Assembly (NCBI GenBank): GCA_035541995.1
Contig: DATKMG010000825.1
Location: 1 to 11,864 of the forward strand
Direction of reading: 5' to 3'
From: DATKMG01 sp035541995
Lineage (GTDB): Bacteria; Acidobacteriota; Terriglobia; Versatilivoradales; Versatilivoraceae
Length of the DNA stretch: 11,864 nt
The notes below the pieces were generated by a model. That model saw nothing but the letters and a program-made list of their open reading frames with translations. It made no database searches and was not told the DNA's origin. The stretch's first letter is position 1, and every line of letters begins with the position of its first letter. Of this stretch, positions 1 through 7,385 are shown piece by piece. Made by a program: the position numbers and the translations under genes.

Positions 1-2066
1 CGTCTGTCTCAGCAAATTTCTTCAAGGTACTTGGGGTCGAGGCCATTCAAGGACGAACATTCCTTCCCAATGAGGATAGTTCCAATGCTATCCCCGTAGT
101 GGTACTGAGCCACAGTTTTTGGCAGAGTCGTCTCGGTGCTGACCCTAACATCTTAGGAACGCAATTGGAGATCGATCAAGTCAGCTACACAGTCATTGGA
201 ATTCTCCCCCCTGAGTTCAATTTCGCACTGACGGTGTTCAATGTTCCTCCGCAGCTCTTTCGTGTCTTGGAAATATCTCCAAACAAGAGAGCTGGCCGCA
301 TGCTCAACGTTGTGGCTCGACTCAAATCGGGGATTAGCCTGGAGCAAACTCGGGCAGAAACGGACATAATTGGCCGACGACTCGAGCAGACGTTCCCACA
401 ACTCCACTCCGGCTGGCGAATTGTTGTGACACCCTTGCATGTGGAGGTCGTTGGTCATTACAGAACAATTATCCTTACGCTGTTTGGGGCCACCGGAATC
501 CTTCTGCTCATTGCATGCTCCAATGTTTCCGCGCTGCTCCTGGCTAGAGGAACTACAAGGCAGCGCGAAATTGCGATCCGATCTGCCCTTGGTGCAACCA
601 GGTATCGCCTGATTCGGCAACTGATCATTGAAAGTACCCTCCTCGCAATTTTTGGAGGAATGGCGTCGGTTGCCTTTGCCATGTGGGGGCGTTCGATCTT
701 ATTAAGTTTAGCGCCTTCGGACATACCCAGGCTCTCTGAGGCGAGCATCAATTGGCAGGCATTCGGCTTTACATTCCTCATTTCAGTCGTTATGGGCGGA
801 GCATTTGGTCTCGCACCTTCATTCGTTGCTACTACCCCCAATCTGGTTGGTTTGCTGAGAGAATCTGGTCTAAAGTCCACTTTGAAACGACACTCTAGAG
901 TTCTAGAGGTCATTGTTGTTATCCAGGTATGCCTGACGCTTGCGCTGCTCACTAGTGCAGGCTTAATGCTTCGGTCTTACTTGCGCTTAAGGAGTGTCGA
1001 CCACGGCCTAAGTGTACAAGACGTGCTCGTGAGTCAGGTTGCGTTACCTAGGGAGAAATACAAGGAGAATCGGCGTGCGGTGAGCTTCGCTGATGAACTG
1101 GTGAAGCAAGTAACATTACTCCCTGGGGTTAAATCTGCTTCCATTGCGTACCCCTTGCCTTTAGAGAAGTACTACTCTATGAGGTTTCAAATCGAAGGCA
1201 AGCCTTCTCTAAATTCTCAAGAAGGGCCAAATGCTGATTTCTTTCTTGTCGATGGAAACTATTTTCGAACTTTGAGCATTCCAATGACATCGAGTTCAGA
1301 GTCTGGTATTTGGACCACCCCCCCACGACCGGAAATCATCATCAATGAAACAATGGCTCATGTTTATTGGCCCAATCAGGACCCATTAGGGAAGCGTCTC
1401 ATTCTAATTGACTTTGATCCACACATGTCCTGGGTAATCAAAGGAGTCACAAAAGATGTGCGGTTCTACGGACCCGATAACAAGGTTGGGCCGCAGGTCT
1501 ATCTGCCATTCAGACTCCTTCCTTCACGAGGTTTCTATCTGATAGTAAGGACCAGTCACAACATTGAGGGGATACATTCTTCCCTCCGAGCGGAGATATG
1601 GAAAATAGACAAGGATGTGTCCGCAGAAGTCTTTGTACCCATGGAGCAAATGATTTCAGATGTGGTCTCTCATCCTCGGTTCAATTTGTTTCTGCTTAGT
1701 GTCTTTGCTATCGCGGCTTTGTTTCTGGCTGGAGTCGGGATTTACGGAATTGTGACCTACAATATCAGTCACCGCCGGGGGGAGATTGCGATTCGTATCG
1801 CATTAGGAGCCCAGCCCAAGCAAGTGCTCAAAATGGTGGCTGGACAAGGAATAAGGGCAACTCTTATTGGAATTATTGCCGGGGTGGCAATGTCGCTGGG
1901 ATTCAGCCTCATCTTAAAGAGCCAACTATATGAAATTACACCGACGGATCCGCTCACGCTTTTGTGTACTGCTCTGATCTTATCTGGTTTGTCCCTATCG
2001 TCTGCTTACATTAGCACATGGAAATTAACAAGAGGTGATCTTCTCCTTGCTTTGAAGGAGGGTTGA
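1..2066 (+). CDS. ADOP-type MacB/FtsX permease, 5'-truncated by window edge
   Basis: The reading frame is open from nt 3, and the codons before the first in-frame GTG (nt 99) already encode typical family sequence (SANFFKVLGVEAIQGRTF), so the true start lies outside the window and about 100 residues are missing. Order seen: end of a first MacB-like periplasmic core domain; four hydrophobic segments (about nt 460-545, 620-715, 760-830, 900-975) with the FtsX signature REIAIRSALGA at nt 564-596; a second periplasmic core domain (about nt 1020-1650) with INETMAHVYWPNQDPLGKR; then a second FtsX domain with GEIAIRIALGA near nt 1780-1812 and three more hydrophobic segments. Two MacB/FtsX halves in one chain is the ADOP architecture known from Acidobacteria. 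These proteins are presumed inner-membrane ABC export or mechanotransmission permeases, usually without an adjacent ATPase; none is visible downstream here. Substrate unknown. Class assignment is firm, function is not. Confidence 0.93.
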   Translation, partial: SVSANFFKVLGVEAIQGRTFLPNEDSSNAIPVVVLSHSFWQSRLGADPNILGTQLEIDQVSYTVIGILPPEFNFALTVFNVPPQLFRVLEISPNKRAGRMLNVVARLKSGISLEQTRAETDIIGRRLEQTFPQLHSGWRIVVTPLHVEVVGHYRTIILTLFGATGILLLIACSNVSALLLARGTTRQREIAIRSALGATRYRLIRQLIIESTLLAIFGGMASVAFAMWGRSILLSLAPSDIPRLSEASINWQAFGFTFLISVVMGGAFGLAPSFVATTPNLVGLLRESGLKSTLKRHSRVLEVIVVIQVCLTLALLTSAGLMLRSYLRLRSVDHGLSVQDVLVSQVALPREKYKENRRAVSFADELVKQVTLLPGVKSASIAYPLPLEKYYSMRFQIEGKPSLNSQEGPNADFFLVDGNYFRTLSIPMTSSSESGIWTTPPRPEIIINETMAHVYWPNQDPLGKRLILIDFDPHMSWVIKGVTKDVRFYGPDNKVGPQVYLPFRLLPSRGFYLIVRTSHNIEGIHSSLRAEIWKIDKDVSAEVFVPMEQMISDVVSHPRFNLFLLSVFAIAALFLAGVGIYGIVTYNISHRRGEIAIRIALGAQPKQVLKMVAGQGIRATLIGIIAGVAMSLGFSLILKSQLYEITPTDPLTLLCTALILSGLSLSSAYISTWKLTRGDLLLALKEG

Positions 2067-2074
2067 AGGTAAAC

Positions 2075-2386
2075 GTTTGATGGCGAGGCTACCGGAGAAG
2101 TTATGCCTGTCCTTCCCGAAGTGACTCCCAAGAAACGGGCCGATTCCATCCCCGCATAGAACATCCGCCGCGTTGCCACATAGATCAGCCGTTCCCTCAC
2201 CTCGGACTGCTGACGGCTGCCCTTATGAGGACCGCACAAGTCCTGCAGTGTCACTCCTGCCACTTGGTCCAATATCTCACCTAATTTCGGCAATGGTAGT
2301 TTGGGGCCTGAGTCGTTCCGCCCTCGGGTCCGTCGCGGCTCTCTGTGCCGGGTCACCTCCCGGATGAATTCCCGGCTGCCCAGGAT
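2075..2386 (-). pseudogene. Remnant of REP-associated tyrosine transposase (DnaA-like HTH tail)
   Basis: The minus-strand frame is open from about nt 2539 to a stop at nt 2006. Its middle part reads like the C-terminal region of REP-associated tyrosine transposases (RAYT, Y1/HUH family): ILGSREFIREV (about nt 2384-2352), then a spacer, then a DnaA domain-IV-like helix-turn-helix with spaced matches DLCGPHKGSR, V-x-x-R, and YAGMESARFLGV (about nt 2155-2120). The catalytic HUH domain and its tyrosine are absent upstream, the frame begins in low-complexity acidic sequence, and the normally conserved end of the HTH (VT-S-A-V-N-R type) is degraded. The frame also runs into the 3' end of the permease gene. 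I read this as a decayed fragment rather than a working protein. The family call comes from recognised motif spacing, not a database search; another DnaA-C-like HTH protein is the alternative. Confidence 0.5.
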
Positions 2387-2506
2387 GGACAGGGAGGAAG
2401 CGGGGTACATCTGGCTGCTGGTTAGTCCAGGCGCTCGGGTGAGAAACTCCAAAAGGCGCTGCCGCGGTCGACTCCCACGTAAATTTTGCCCTCCTTTGTC
2501 CTCGTC

Positions 2507-2572
2507 GTCGTCCTCGTGCTCGGCTTCTTCTGTTGGAGACTATAGAAAGCTGAGTACGAGAACTAGGACGAC
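2507..2572. repeat. Imperfect 20-bp palindrome with 6-nt bulge
   Basis: GTCGTCCT plus CGTGCTCGGCTT (2507-2526) can pair with AAGCTGAGTACG plus AGGACGAC (2547-2558 and 2565-2572). All 20 positions pair as DNA or RNA if two G-T/G-U wobbles are allowed, with six unpaired bases (2559-2564) on the right arm and a 20-nt loop. No T-run follows on either strand, so it is not a standard intrinsic terminator. It lies beside the transposase remnant and may be a relic of a REP-like or mobile palindrome; that link is inference. Confidence 0.45.
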
Positions 2573-2608
2573 AACAATTGCGAATAATGCATCCCGCGAT
2601 ACCTCCAT

Positions 2609-2637
2609 TTGATTCACCCTGGATGAAGCTCTATCAT
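2609..2637 (+). promoter_or_regulatory. Candidate sigma-70 promoter for the acyl carrier-ligase-acyltransferase gene
   Basis: TTGATT at 2609-2614 (4 of 6 matches to the -35 consensus) and TATCAT at 2632-2637 (5 of 6 to the -10) are separated by exactly 17 nt. The predicted start of transcription is near nt 2644, giving a leader of about 70 nt before the start codon at 2716. It is the best promoter-like pair I found in the gap between the permease and this gene. Confidence 0.42.
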
Positions 2638-2645
2638 TTAAAGGC

Positions 2646-2667
2646 GGAGTAAGAATTCCATTACTCC
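2646..2667. repeat. 7-bp perfect dyad in the predicted leader
   Basis: GGAGTAA (2646-2652) and TTACTCC (2661-2667) form a perfect inverted repeat around an 8-nt loop, right after the predicted transcription start. It could be an operator half-site pair or a 5'-leader hairpin; a chance dyad of this size is also possible. Confidence 0.3.
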
Positions 2668-2715
2668 ATCCAAGAATGAGTAACATCCAACGGAATAGCC
2701 CGAAGGGAAAAAGAA

Positions 2716-5631
2716 TTGGAACCGAGTCCCCCATCCTCTGAACAAAGTAGAACTGAAGCACGGGTACTCGAACTTACGCGTCAGCTCCTGACGGAACTCG
2801 GGTCCCATCGGGGTTTGAAGAGCTTGGATTTGCGGGCTTCTCTGGAACGGGATCTTGGGCTTGGAAGTTTGGAACGCGTGGAATTGCTGTCGAGACTAGA
2901 GAAGGATTACAAACTTCGCCTGCCTGACAACCTTTTCAGTAGCGCCGAGACAGTGAGCGACTTGGCGATTGCCATCAACTCTCGCCAGCATACTGATCGG
3001 GCAGGGAGTTTCGCAGGAACGACGACCTATTCCCAGGCGAGAAACGATTGGAAAGCGCCTTATCCAACCCTTGCTTCATCTCAGGCCTCAAGAGGCTTCT
3101 TCTCCGGCTCGGCTCTTCCTGAGACCCTGGTCCAAGCTGTGATGACATATGCAAGGAATGAACCGGACCGGCTCCACATCCACCTCCTGCAAGGTGACCA
3201 GCATTCCCGGTCAATCACGTATGAGGATCTCTCCAATAAGTCCCTGTCGGTCGCATCGGGAATCCTGAATCGAGGAATAGCGCGAGGCGAACGGGTGTCC
3301 CTGATGCTCCCGACCTGCGATGAGTTTTTCTTCTCTTTTCTGGGAATTCTCATGGCGGGTTGTGTGCCTGTCCCGATCTACCCCCCGTTTCGCCCCGATC
3401 GCATTGAGGAGTATGCGCACCGCCAGGCTTTGATTCTGCGGAATGCACAGGTACGACTTCTGATTACTTTCCAGGAGGCACACCTGCTGGCCAAACTTCT
3501 TCGGCCAAAAATCCCGAGCCTGGAGGGTGTTGTGACCATCGATGGTCTGAATTCCAACGGACAAAAACCGGCGACTGAAACTATACAGCCGGATGATATC
3601 GCTCTGATTCAATATACTTCGGGGAGTACCGGAGACCCCAAAGGGGTAGTCTTGAGCCATGCGAATCTTGTGGCCAACATACGGAGCATCGCTCAAGCGA
3701 TTCAGTTGCAGCCGGCTGACTCGGGAGTCAGCTGGCTGCCTCTCTACCACGATATGGGGTTGATTGGGTGCTGGTTGTCGTGCTTGTATTACGGGATCCC
3801 TCTTACTTTGATGTCACCTCTGGATTTTCTGAGCCAGCCGGAGCGTTGGTTGTGGGCAATTCATTATGCACGTGCCACCCTTTCGGCCGCTCCTAATTTC
3901 GCCTACGAACTCGCAATCAACAAGATACCGTCTGAATCCTTGTCCGGCCTGGACCTCAGCAGTTGGCGCGCTGCTTTAAATGGTGCTGAGCCGGTCAGTC
4001 CCCACACCCTGAAGAAGTTTTCGGAACGGTTCAGGAAGTATGGGTTTCGGGAGGAGGCGCTATTGCCCGTGTACGGCCTGGCAGAATGCGCAGTCGCCTT
4101 GAGCGTTCCACCACTGGGTCGAGCCCCGAGAATCGATGAGGTAGATCGAGAACTCTTTGCTCGTAAAGGGACAGCAGTACCTTCGCATGATGCTGGCGGC
4201 AATCCTCTCTATTTCGTCTCCGTAGGCAAGCCCATCCCAGGTCACGAGATCCGAATTGTCGATGGTTCCGGCCAGACAATACCTGAAAGGACGCAAGGGC
4301 ACATCCAATTTCGAGGCCCATCCGTGATGCAAGGGTATTTTGGAAATCCCTCAGCCACACAAGAGGTCAGTCACGATGGTTGGATCGATTCCGGCGATCT
4401 GGGTTATCAAGCAGAGGGAGAGCTCTATGTGACCGGGCGTTCCAAAGACATCATCATCAAGGGAGGCCGAAATCTCTATCCACAAGAGATTGAAGAAGTG
4501 GTCGGCGGAGTTAGCGGCATCCGTCAAGGGTGTGTCGCAGCTTTTGGGATATCCAATTTGAATACTGGAACCGAGCGATTCATTATAGTGGCTGAAACAA
4601 GAATAAACGATGAATCGGAGCTTGAGTCCCTGAAAAGTAAGATCGTCAATCGTGTCATTGACTGTCTGGGGCTGCCTCCGGATATCGTCGTAACGGTACC
4701 TCCCCATGCTGTACCTAAGACCTCAAGCGGGAAAATACGACGTGACGCTTGCAGGAGACTTTTTCAGGAAGGCAAATTGGTTCAAAGCCGTCGTCCCACG
4801 TGGCTCCAAGTTGTTACAATTGCGCTCGGTTCAGTCGGAGGGTATGTTCGGCGGGGCTTTCACTGGCTTTGCCGGACGCTTTATGGCTTTTACACCTGGT
4901 GGATTCTGGGGATAATCGGAGTTCCGTGCTGGCTGATCCTGTGGTTCGTGCCGGCTTCGGATTCCGGCTTGAGCCGTAGAATCTATAGGTTCCTCTGCCG
5001 GTGCACCTTCTCGTTCATAGGAATGAACCCGTTGCTGGAAGGGCAGGATCATTTGGCCCGAGCCGCCTCCTTGGCATCGCAAGGCAAGCCTTTGTTGCTG
5101 GTTTCCAACCATAGCAGTTACGCAGATGCATTAGTGCTGGGGGCGGCCTTAGCCCTGGATTTCCGATTCCTGGTCAAGAGTGAAGTGGCTTCTTGGCCAG
5201 TGTTGGGCAGATTTGTCCGCAAGTGCGATTTTCTCTTGGTCCACCGGTATGATGCGTCGCAACTCAGCCCGGATTTCCAAAAAGTCCACTCAGGACTCAA
5301 GGAGGGGGCAGTCGTACATATCTTCCCGGAAGGGACATTTACTCGGGCTCGTGGTTTACGCCCCTTTCAAATGGGGGCATTTAAGCTTGCTGTCGAAACA
5401 AACTCCTATCTACTGCCGGTCACGCTCTGCCACCTCAGACAAGTCTTGCCCGAGGGCGCATGGCTTCCCAGATGGCACCCCATTCGTGTCGTAGTAGGCC
5501 CCCTCCTCATCCCCCAGTCAGGCGAACTGGCGGAACAGGTCCGGCTGCGCAACGCAGTCCAGAAGGAATTTCTTCGACATTGCGGGGAAGGGGCACTGGA
5601 CTTGATATTAGCAGGTCCGCCACGCGAGTGA
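2716..5631 (+). CDS. Fused acyl carrier / fatty acyl-AMP ligase / PlsC-type acyltransferase
   Basis: Three enzymatic modules lie in one 971-residue chain. Residues 14-90 form an acyl carrier domain; LGLGSLERVEL places the phosphopantetheine serine at Ser51. Residues about 135-690 are an ANL adenylating domain: YTSGSTGDPKG (300-310) is the ATP loop, SWLPLYHDMGLIG (from 339) is typical of fatty acyl-AMP ligases, YGLAE starts at 453, SGDLGY and GRSKDIIIKGGRNLYPQEIE follow, and KTSSGKIRR carries the catalytic Lys673. After a hydrophobic stretch (about 722-746) comes a PlsC/LPLAT domain with NHSSYAD (H799-D804, the HX4D motif) and FPEGTFTR (870-877). Likely role: activate a fatty acid as acyl-AMP, load its own carrier arm, then acylate a lysophospholipid or glycerol-phosphate at the membrane. 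E. coli Aas has related activities with the acyltransferase first and no carrier domain. The start is TTG; AAGGGA at 2703-2708 is correctly spaced, and an in-frame stop at 2677-2679 leaves no better upstream start. Domain calls are firm; the coupled reaction is inferred. Confidence 0.92.
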   Translation: MEPSPPSSEQSRTEARVLELTRQLLTELGSHRGLKSLDLRASLERDLGLGSLERVELLSRLEKDYKLRLPDNLFSSAETVSDLAIAINSRQHTDRAGSFAGTTTYSQARNDWKAPYPTLASSQASRGFFSGSALPETLVQAVMTYARNEPDRLHIHLLQGDQHSRSITYEDLSNKSLSVASGILNRGIARGERVSLMLPTCDEFFFSFLGILMAGCVPVPIYPPFRPDRIEEYAHRQALILRNAQVRLLITFQEAHLLAKLLRPKIPSLEGVVTIDGLNSNGQKPATETIQPDDIALIQYTSGSTGDPKGVVLSHANLVANIRSIAQAIQLQPADSGVSWLPLYHDMGLIGCWLSCLYYGIPLTLMSPLDFLSQPERWLWAIHYARATLSAAPNFAYELAINKIPSESLSGLDLSSWRAALNGAEPVSPHTLKKFSERFRKYGFREEALLPVYGLAECAVALSVPPLGRAPRIDEVDRELFARKGTAVPSHDAGGNPLYFVSVGKPIPGHEIRIVDGSGQTIPERTQGHIQFRGPSVMQGYFGNPSATQEVSHDGWIDSGDLGYQAEGELYVTGRSKDIIIKGGRNLYPQEIEEVVGGVSGIRQGCVAAFGISNLNTGTERFIIVAETRINDESELESLKSKIVNRVIDCLGLPPDIVVTVPPHAVPKTSSGKIRRDACRRLFQEGKLVQSRRPTWLQVVTIALGSVGGYVRRGFHWLCRTLYGFYTWWILGIIGVPCWLILWFVPASDSGLSRRIYRFLCRCTFSFIGMNPLLEGQDHLARAASLASQGKPLLLVSNHSSYADALVLGAALALDFRFLVKSEVASWPVLGRFVRKCDFLLVHRYDASQLSPDFQKVHSGLKEGAVVHIFPEGTFTRARGLRPFQMGAFKLAVETNSYLLPVTLCHLRQVLPEGAWLPRWHPIRVVVGPLLIPQSGELAEQVRLRNAVQKEFLRHCGEGALDLILAGPPRE

Positions 5632-5867
5632 CCTGACCGTTGGAGACAGCACGTATTTTCAGTTTAGGTCCAGATTCATCTCAGTGTTCTTATCCCTTGA
5701 TGACTACATGGAGAGAGAAAGGGCGGCATCATTGTTGGCAGGAAGTCTGCATCCTTTTATCGCGAAGTTCCTTAAACTCCCTTCCCTGTTTCCATTCAGG
5801 CATGCCGGGACTGCGAAATTGGATTTCTTGAGGCCAGAAAGCTCCTCCAGCCCGAGCTCTTCCAGCC
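5632..5867. other. Gap between convergent genes, no gene supported
   Basis: Short open frames here on both strands have no ribosome binding site or recognisable family. The only structure noted is a near-perfect 13-nt direct repeat, AGCTCCTCCAGCC at 5840-5852 and AGCTCTTCCAGCC at 5855-5867 (one mismatch), just beyond the stop codon of the minus-strand gene. No convincing intrinsic terminator was found for either neighbour. Confidence 0.5.
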
Positions 5868-7385
5868 TCAGTACTTAATCCACTGGTGATAATAAAGCCA
5901 CTGCTGCAGCCACGGTCGTGTCCAAGGATTCTTGGAAGCATAAAAAGTCGAGGCTGCTGACACCAGCAGGAAGATCAGAGCCATAATACGAAATCCTTGC
6001 CGAGAGACCCTCCCCTCCAATCCGAGGGGTAGAAAAATCAGCCACAAGGGAATCAGCCAAAAAAGCCAGCGCAATCCGTTACATATGCCTCCATAGTTAC
6101 GCTGCCCGGCAAAAAAGAGGTAAAAGACCATAAGTAGCGCGGTGAGTCCGATAGTTAGGCAGGCAAAGAAATTCAACCCATTTACACGGGGATCTTTTCC
6201 CGACTCTTCTCTCCATCCTTCGGCCCCCCACCGCGACGAGAACTGGAATGGTTTCGAGTCCATCGCGGGGGGTGTATCCGAAGAAATCAGGGTTCCCCCC
6301 GAGGATAGGGGCAACTTCGAAGGCCTTAGTTGGCGAATCAACCCTAGAACTGTAAGAACAAATATGGGGGATAGGGAGAAGATACCGTGATGACCAACCA
6401 ACATGTGGAATAAATAGACATGCCAGGGCTCGTATTGATTGTCGATCCCCTCAGGAGACTTCAGAACCGTTTTTCCTGTGGTTGGATCGACTCGGGAGCC
6501 GACAAGTCTGCCCGTGGCAGGATCAATCTTCCAATATGAACCTGGGAATTCATATGCTTGTTTGTAAGCATATGCAGGCTTCCAGCTTCGCGTGACTAGA
6601 TAGTTGGTAAATGTGTGGCCCAAAATGGGTAATAGGACAAAGGGAACAAAGAAGCATAGCACTTTTTGAAATGACTTCCTCATCAGGGCCAATCCCAGGA
6701 CACCCAACAACGAGAGGGCCGGCAGTTCATTGACGGCGGTAAAGGCGGCGAAAAAGCCAGCCAGGGCAAAATACCACCAGCGGTTTTCTCCTTCGCACCA
6801 AATGCGGTAAGCAGGATACAGAGAGAACAGACAGGAAAAGGCCGCTATGGTGTGGTTGTTCAGTGTGGTGCTGTAAGCCGTGAGGTAAGTCCCAAGCCCG
6901 GCTGCCATCATGGCATAAAGTCGAATCCATGGGTGAGCTGTCAGACGGTCCAGGAGACGGGAATACAGGATCAGAAAGACGATCAATGGAATGAGGTTGA
7001 CGGTGACGAGAATGATCCGGATGACACTCTCGGGTGTATCAACAAAATTCAATTTCCCAAAGCTAAATCTCTTGAGCAGCCAATACTCACCGGCCAGAAG
7101 CGTGGGAAGCAGAGGGGGCTTGGAGGAATAATTATGCCCATGGAACTGAACGCGATCGATGGTGGAGGGCCATGGTGTTTCATCAATTTGATAGGTTCCC
7201 CGCTCTACCAGACTGTAAACGGTGGCCCAGCGTGACAGGTCATTGGTTCCGTGCATGGGCAAGGTGCTCCCTCGCGCCATCAGGATCAACCCTAGGACCA
7301 CCCCGGCCACGACCATGATGACGAGGCCATCCTGCACTCGAGCTTCCTTCAAGTCTCCGCTGTTCCATTCAAATTGCCGGCTCAT
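5868..7385 (-). CDS. GT-C fold (GT39/ArnT-like) integral membrane glycosyltransferase
   Basis: 505 residues with about ten hydrophobic segments. After TM1 (about 20-37) comes a loop with NDLSRWATVYSLVERGTYQIDE (48-69, acidic residues at 49 and 68-69) and GHNYSSKPPLLP (83-94), the pattern of the first extracytoplasmic loop of PMT/ArnT-like transferases, where the catalytic acid sits. Further TM regions lie at about 122-142, 155-175, 205-235, 240-258, 322-350, 405-427, 440-456 and 465-480. RNYGGICNGLRW (429-440) near the C-terminus is also usual in this kind of protein. Expected role: transfer of a sugar from a polyprenyl-phosphate donor on the outer face of the membrane; the donor would come from the GT2 enzyme encoded just upstream. 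ATG start; it overlaps the GT2 stop by 4 bp (ATGA), so translation is probably coupled. A hydrophilic, Ser/Pro-rich insert at about 355-402 is unusual. Acceptor unknown. Confidence 0.75.
   Translation of the reverse strand: MSRQFEWNSGDLKEARVQDGLVIMVVAGVVLGLILMARGSTLPMHGTNDLSRWATVYSLVERGTYQIDETPWPSTIDRVQFHGHNYSSKPPLLPTLLAGEYWLLKRFSFGKLNFVDTPESVIRIILVTVNLIPLIVFLILYSRLLDRLTAHPWIRLYAMMAAGLGTYLTAYSTTLNNHTIAAFSCLFSLYPAYRIWCEGENRWWYFALAGFFAAFTAVNELPALSLLGVLGLALMRKSFQKVLCFFVPFVLLPILGHTFTNYLVTRSWKPAYAYKQAYEFPGSYWKIDPATGRLVGSRVDPTTGKTVLKSPEGIDNQYEPWHVYLFHMLVGHHGIFSLSPIFVLTVLGLIRQLRPSKLPLSSGGTLISSDTPPAMDSKPFQFSSRWGAEGWREESGKDPRVNGLNFFACLTIGLTALLMVFYLFFAGQRNYGGICNGLRWLFWLIPLWLIFLPLGLEGRVSRQGFRIMALIFLLVSAASTFYASKNPWTRPWLQQWLYYHQWIKY

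Noticed and set aside
458..952. 164-residue minus-strand open frame opposite the permease
   Set aside because: It lies wholly inside the permease coding region, has no ribosome binding site and no recognisable family; it is a shadow of the sense frame.
2676..2741. 21-codon ATG frame overlapping the start of the fusion gene, a possible leader peptide
   Set aside because: No Shine-Dalgarno sequence and no regulatory codon runs; the TTG at 2716 with AAGGGA explains the start better.
2540..2761. 73-residue minus-strand frame ending in a hydrophobic stretch
   Set aside because: The hydrophobic tail comes from the GTCGTC-type arms of the palindrome, and the frame overlaps the start of the fusion gene on the other strand with no ribosome binding site.
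5729..5941. 70-residue minus-strand frame spanning the 3' end of the GT-C gene
   Set aside because: It overlaps the GT-C coding end in another frame and has no ribosome binding site or family match that I recognise.
6551..6574. Perfect 9-bp palindrome CATATGCTT / AAGCATATG with a 6-nt loop
   Set aside because: It is inside the GT-C coding sequence and arises from the repeated codons for AYAYKQAY; most likely coincidental.
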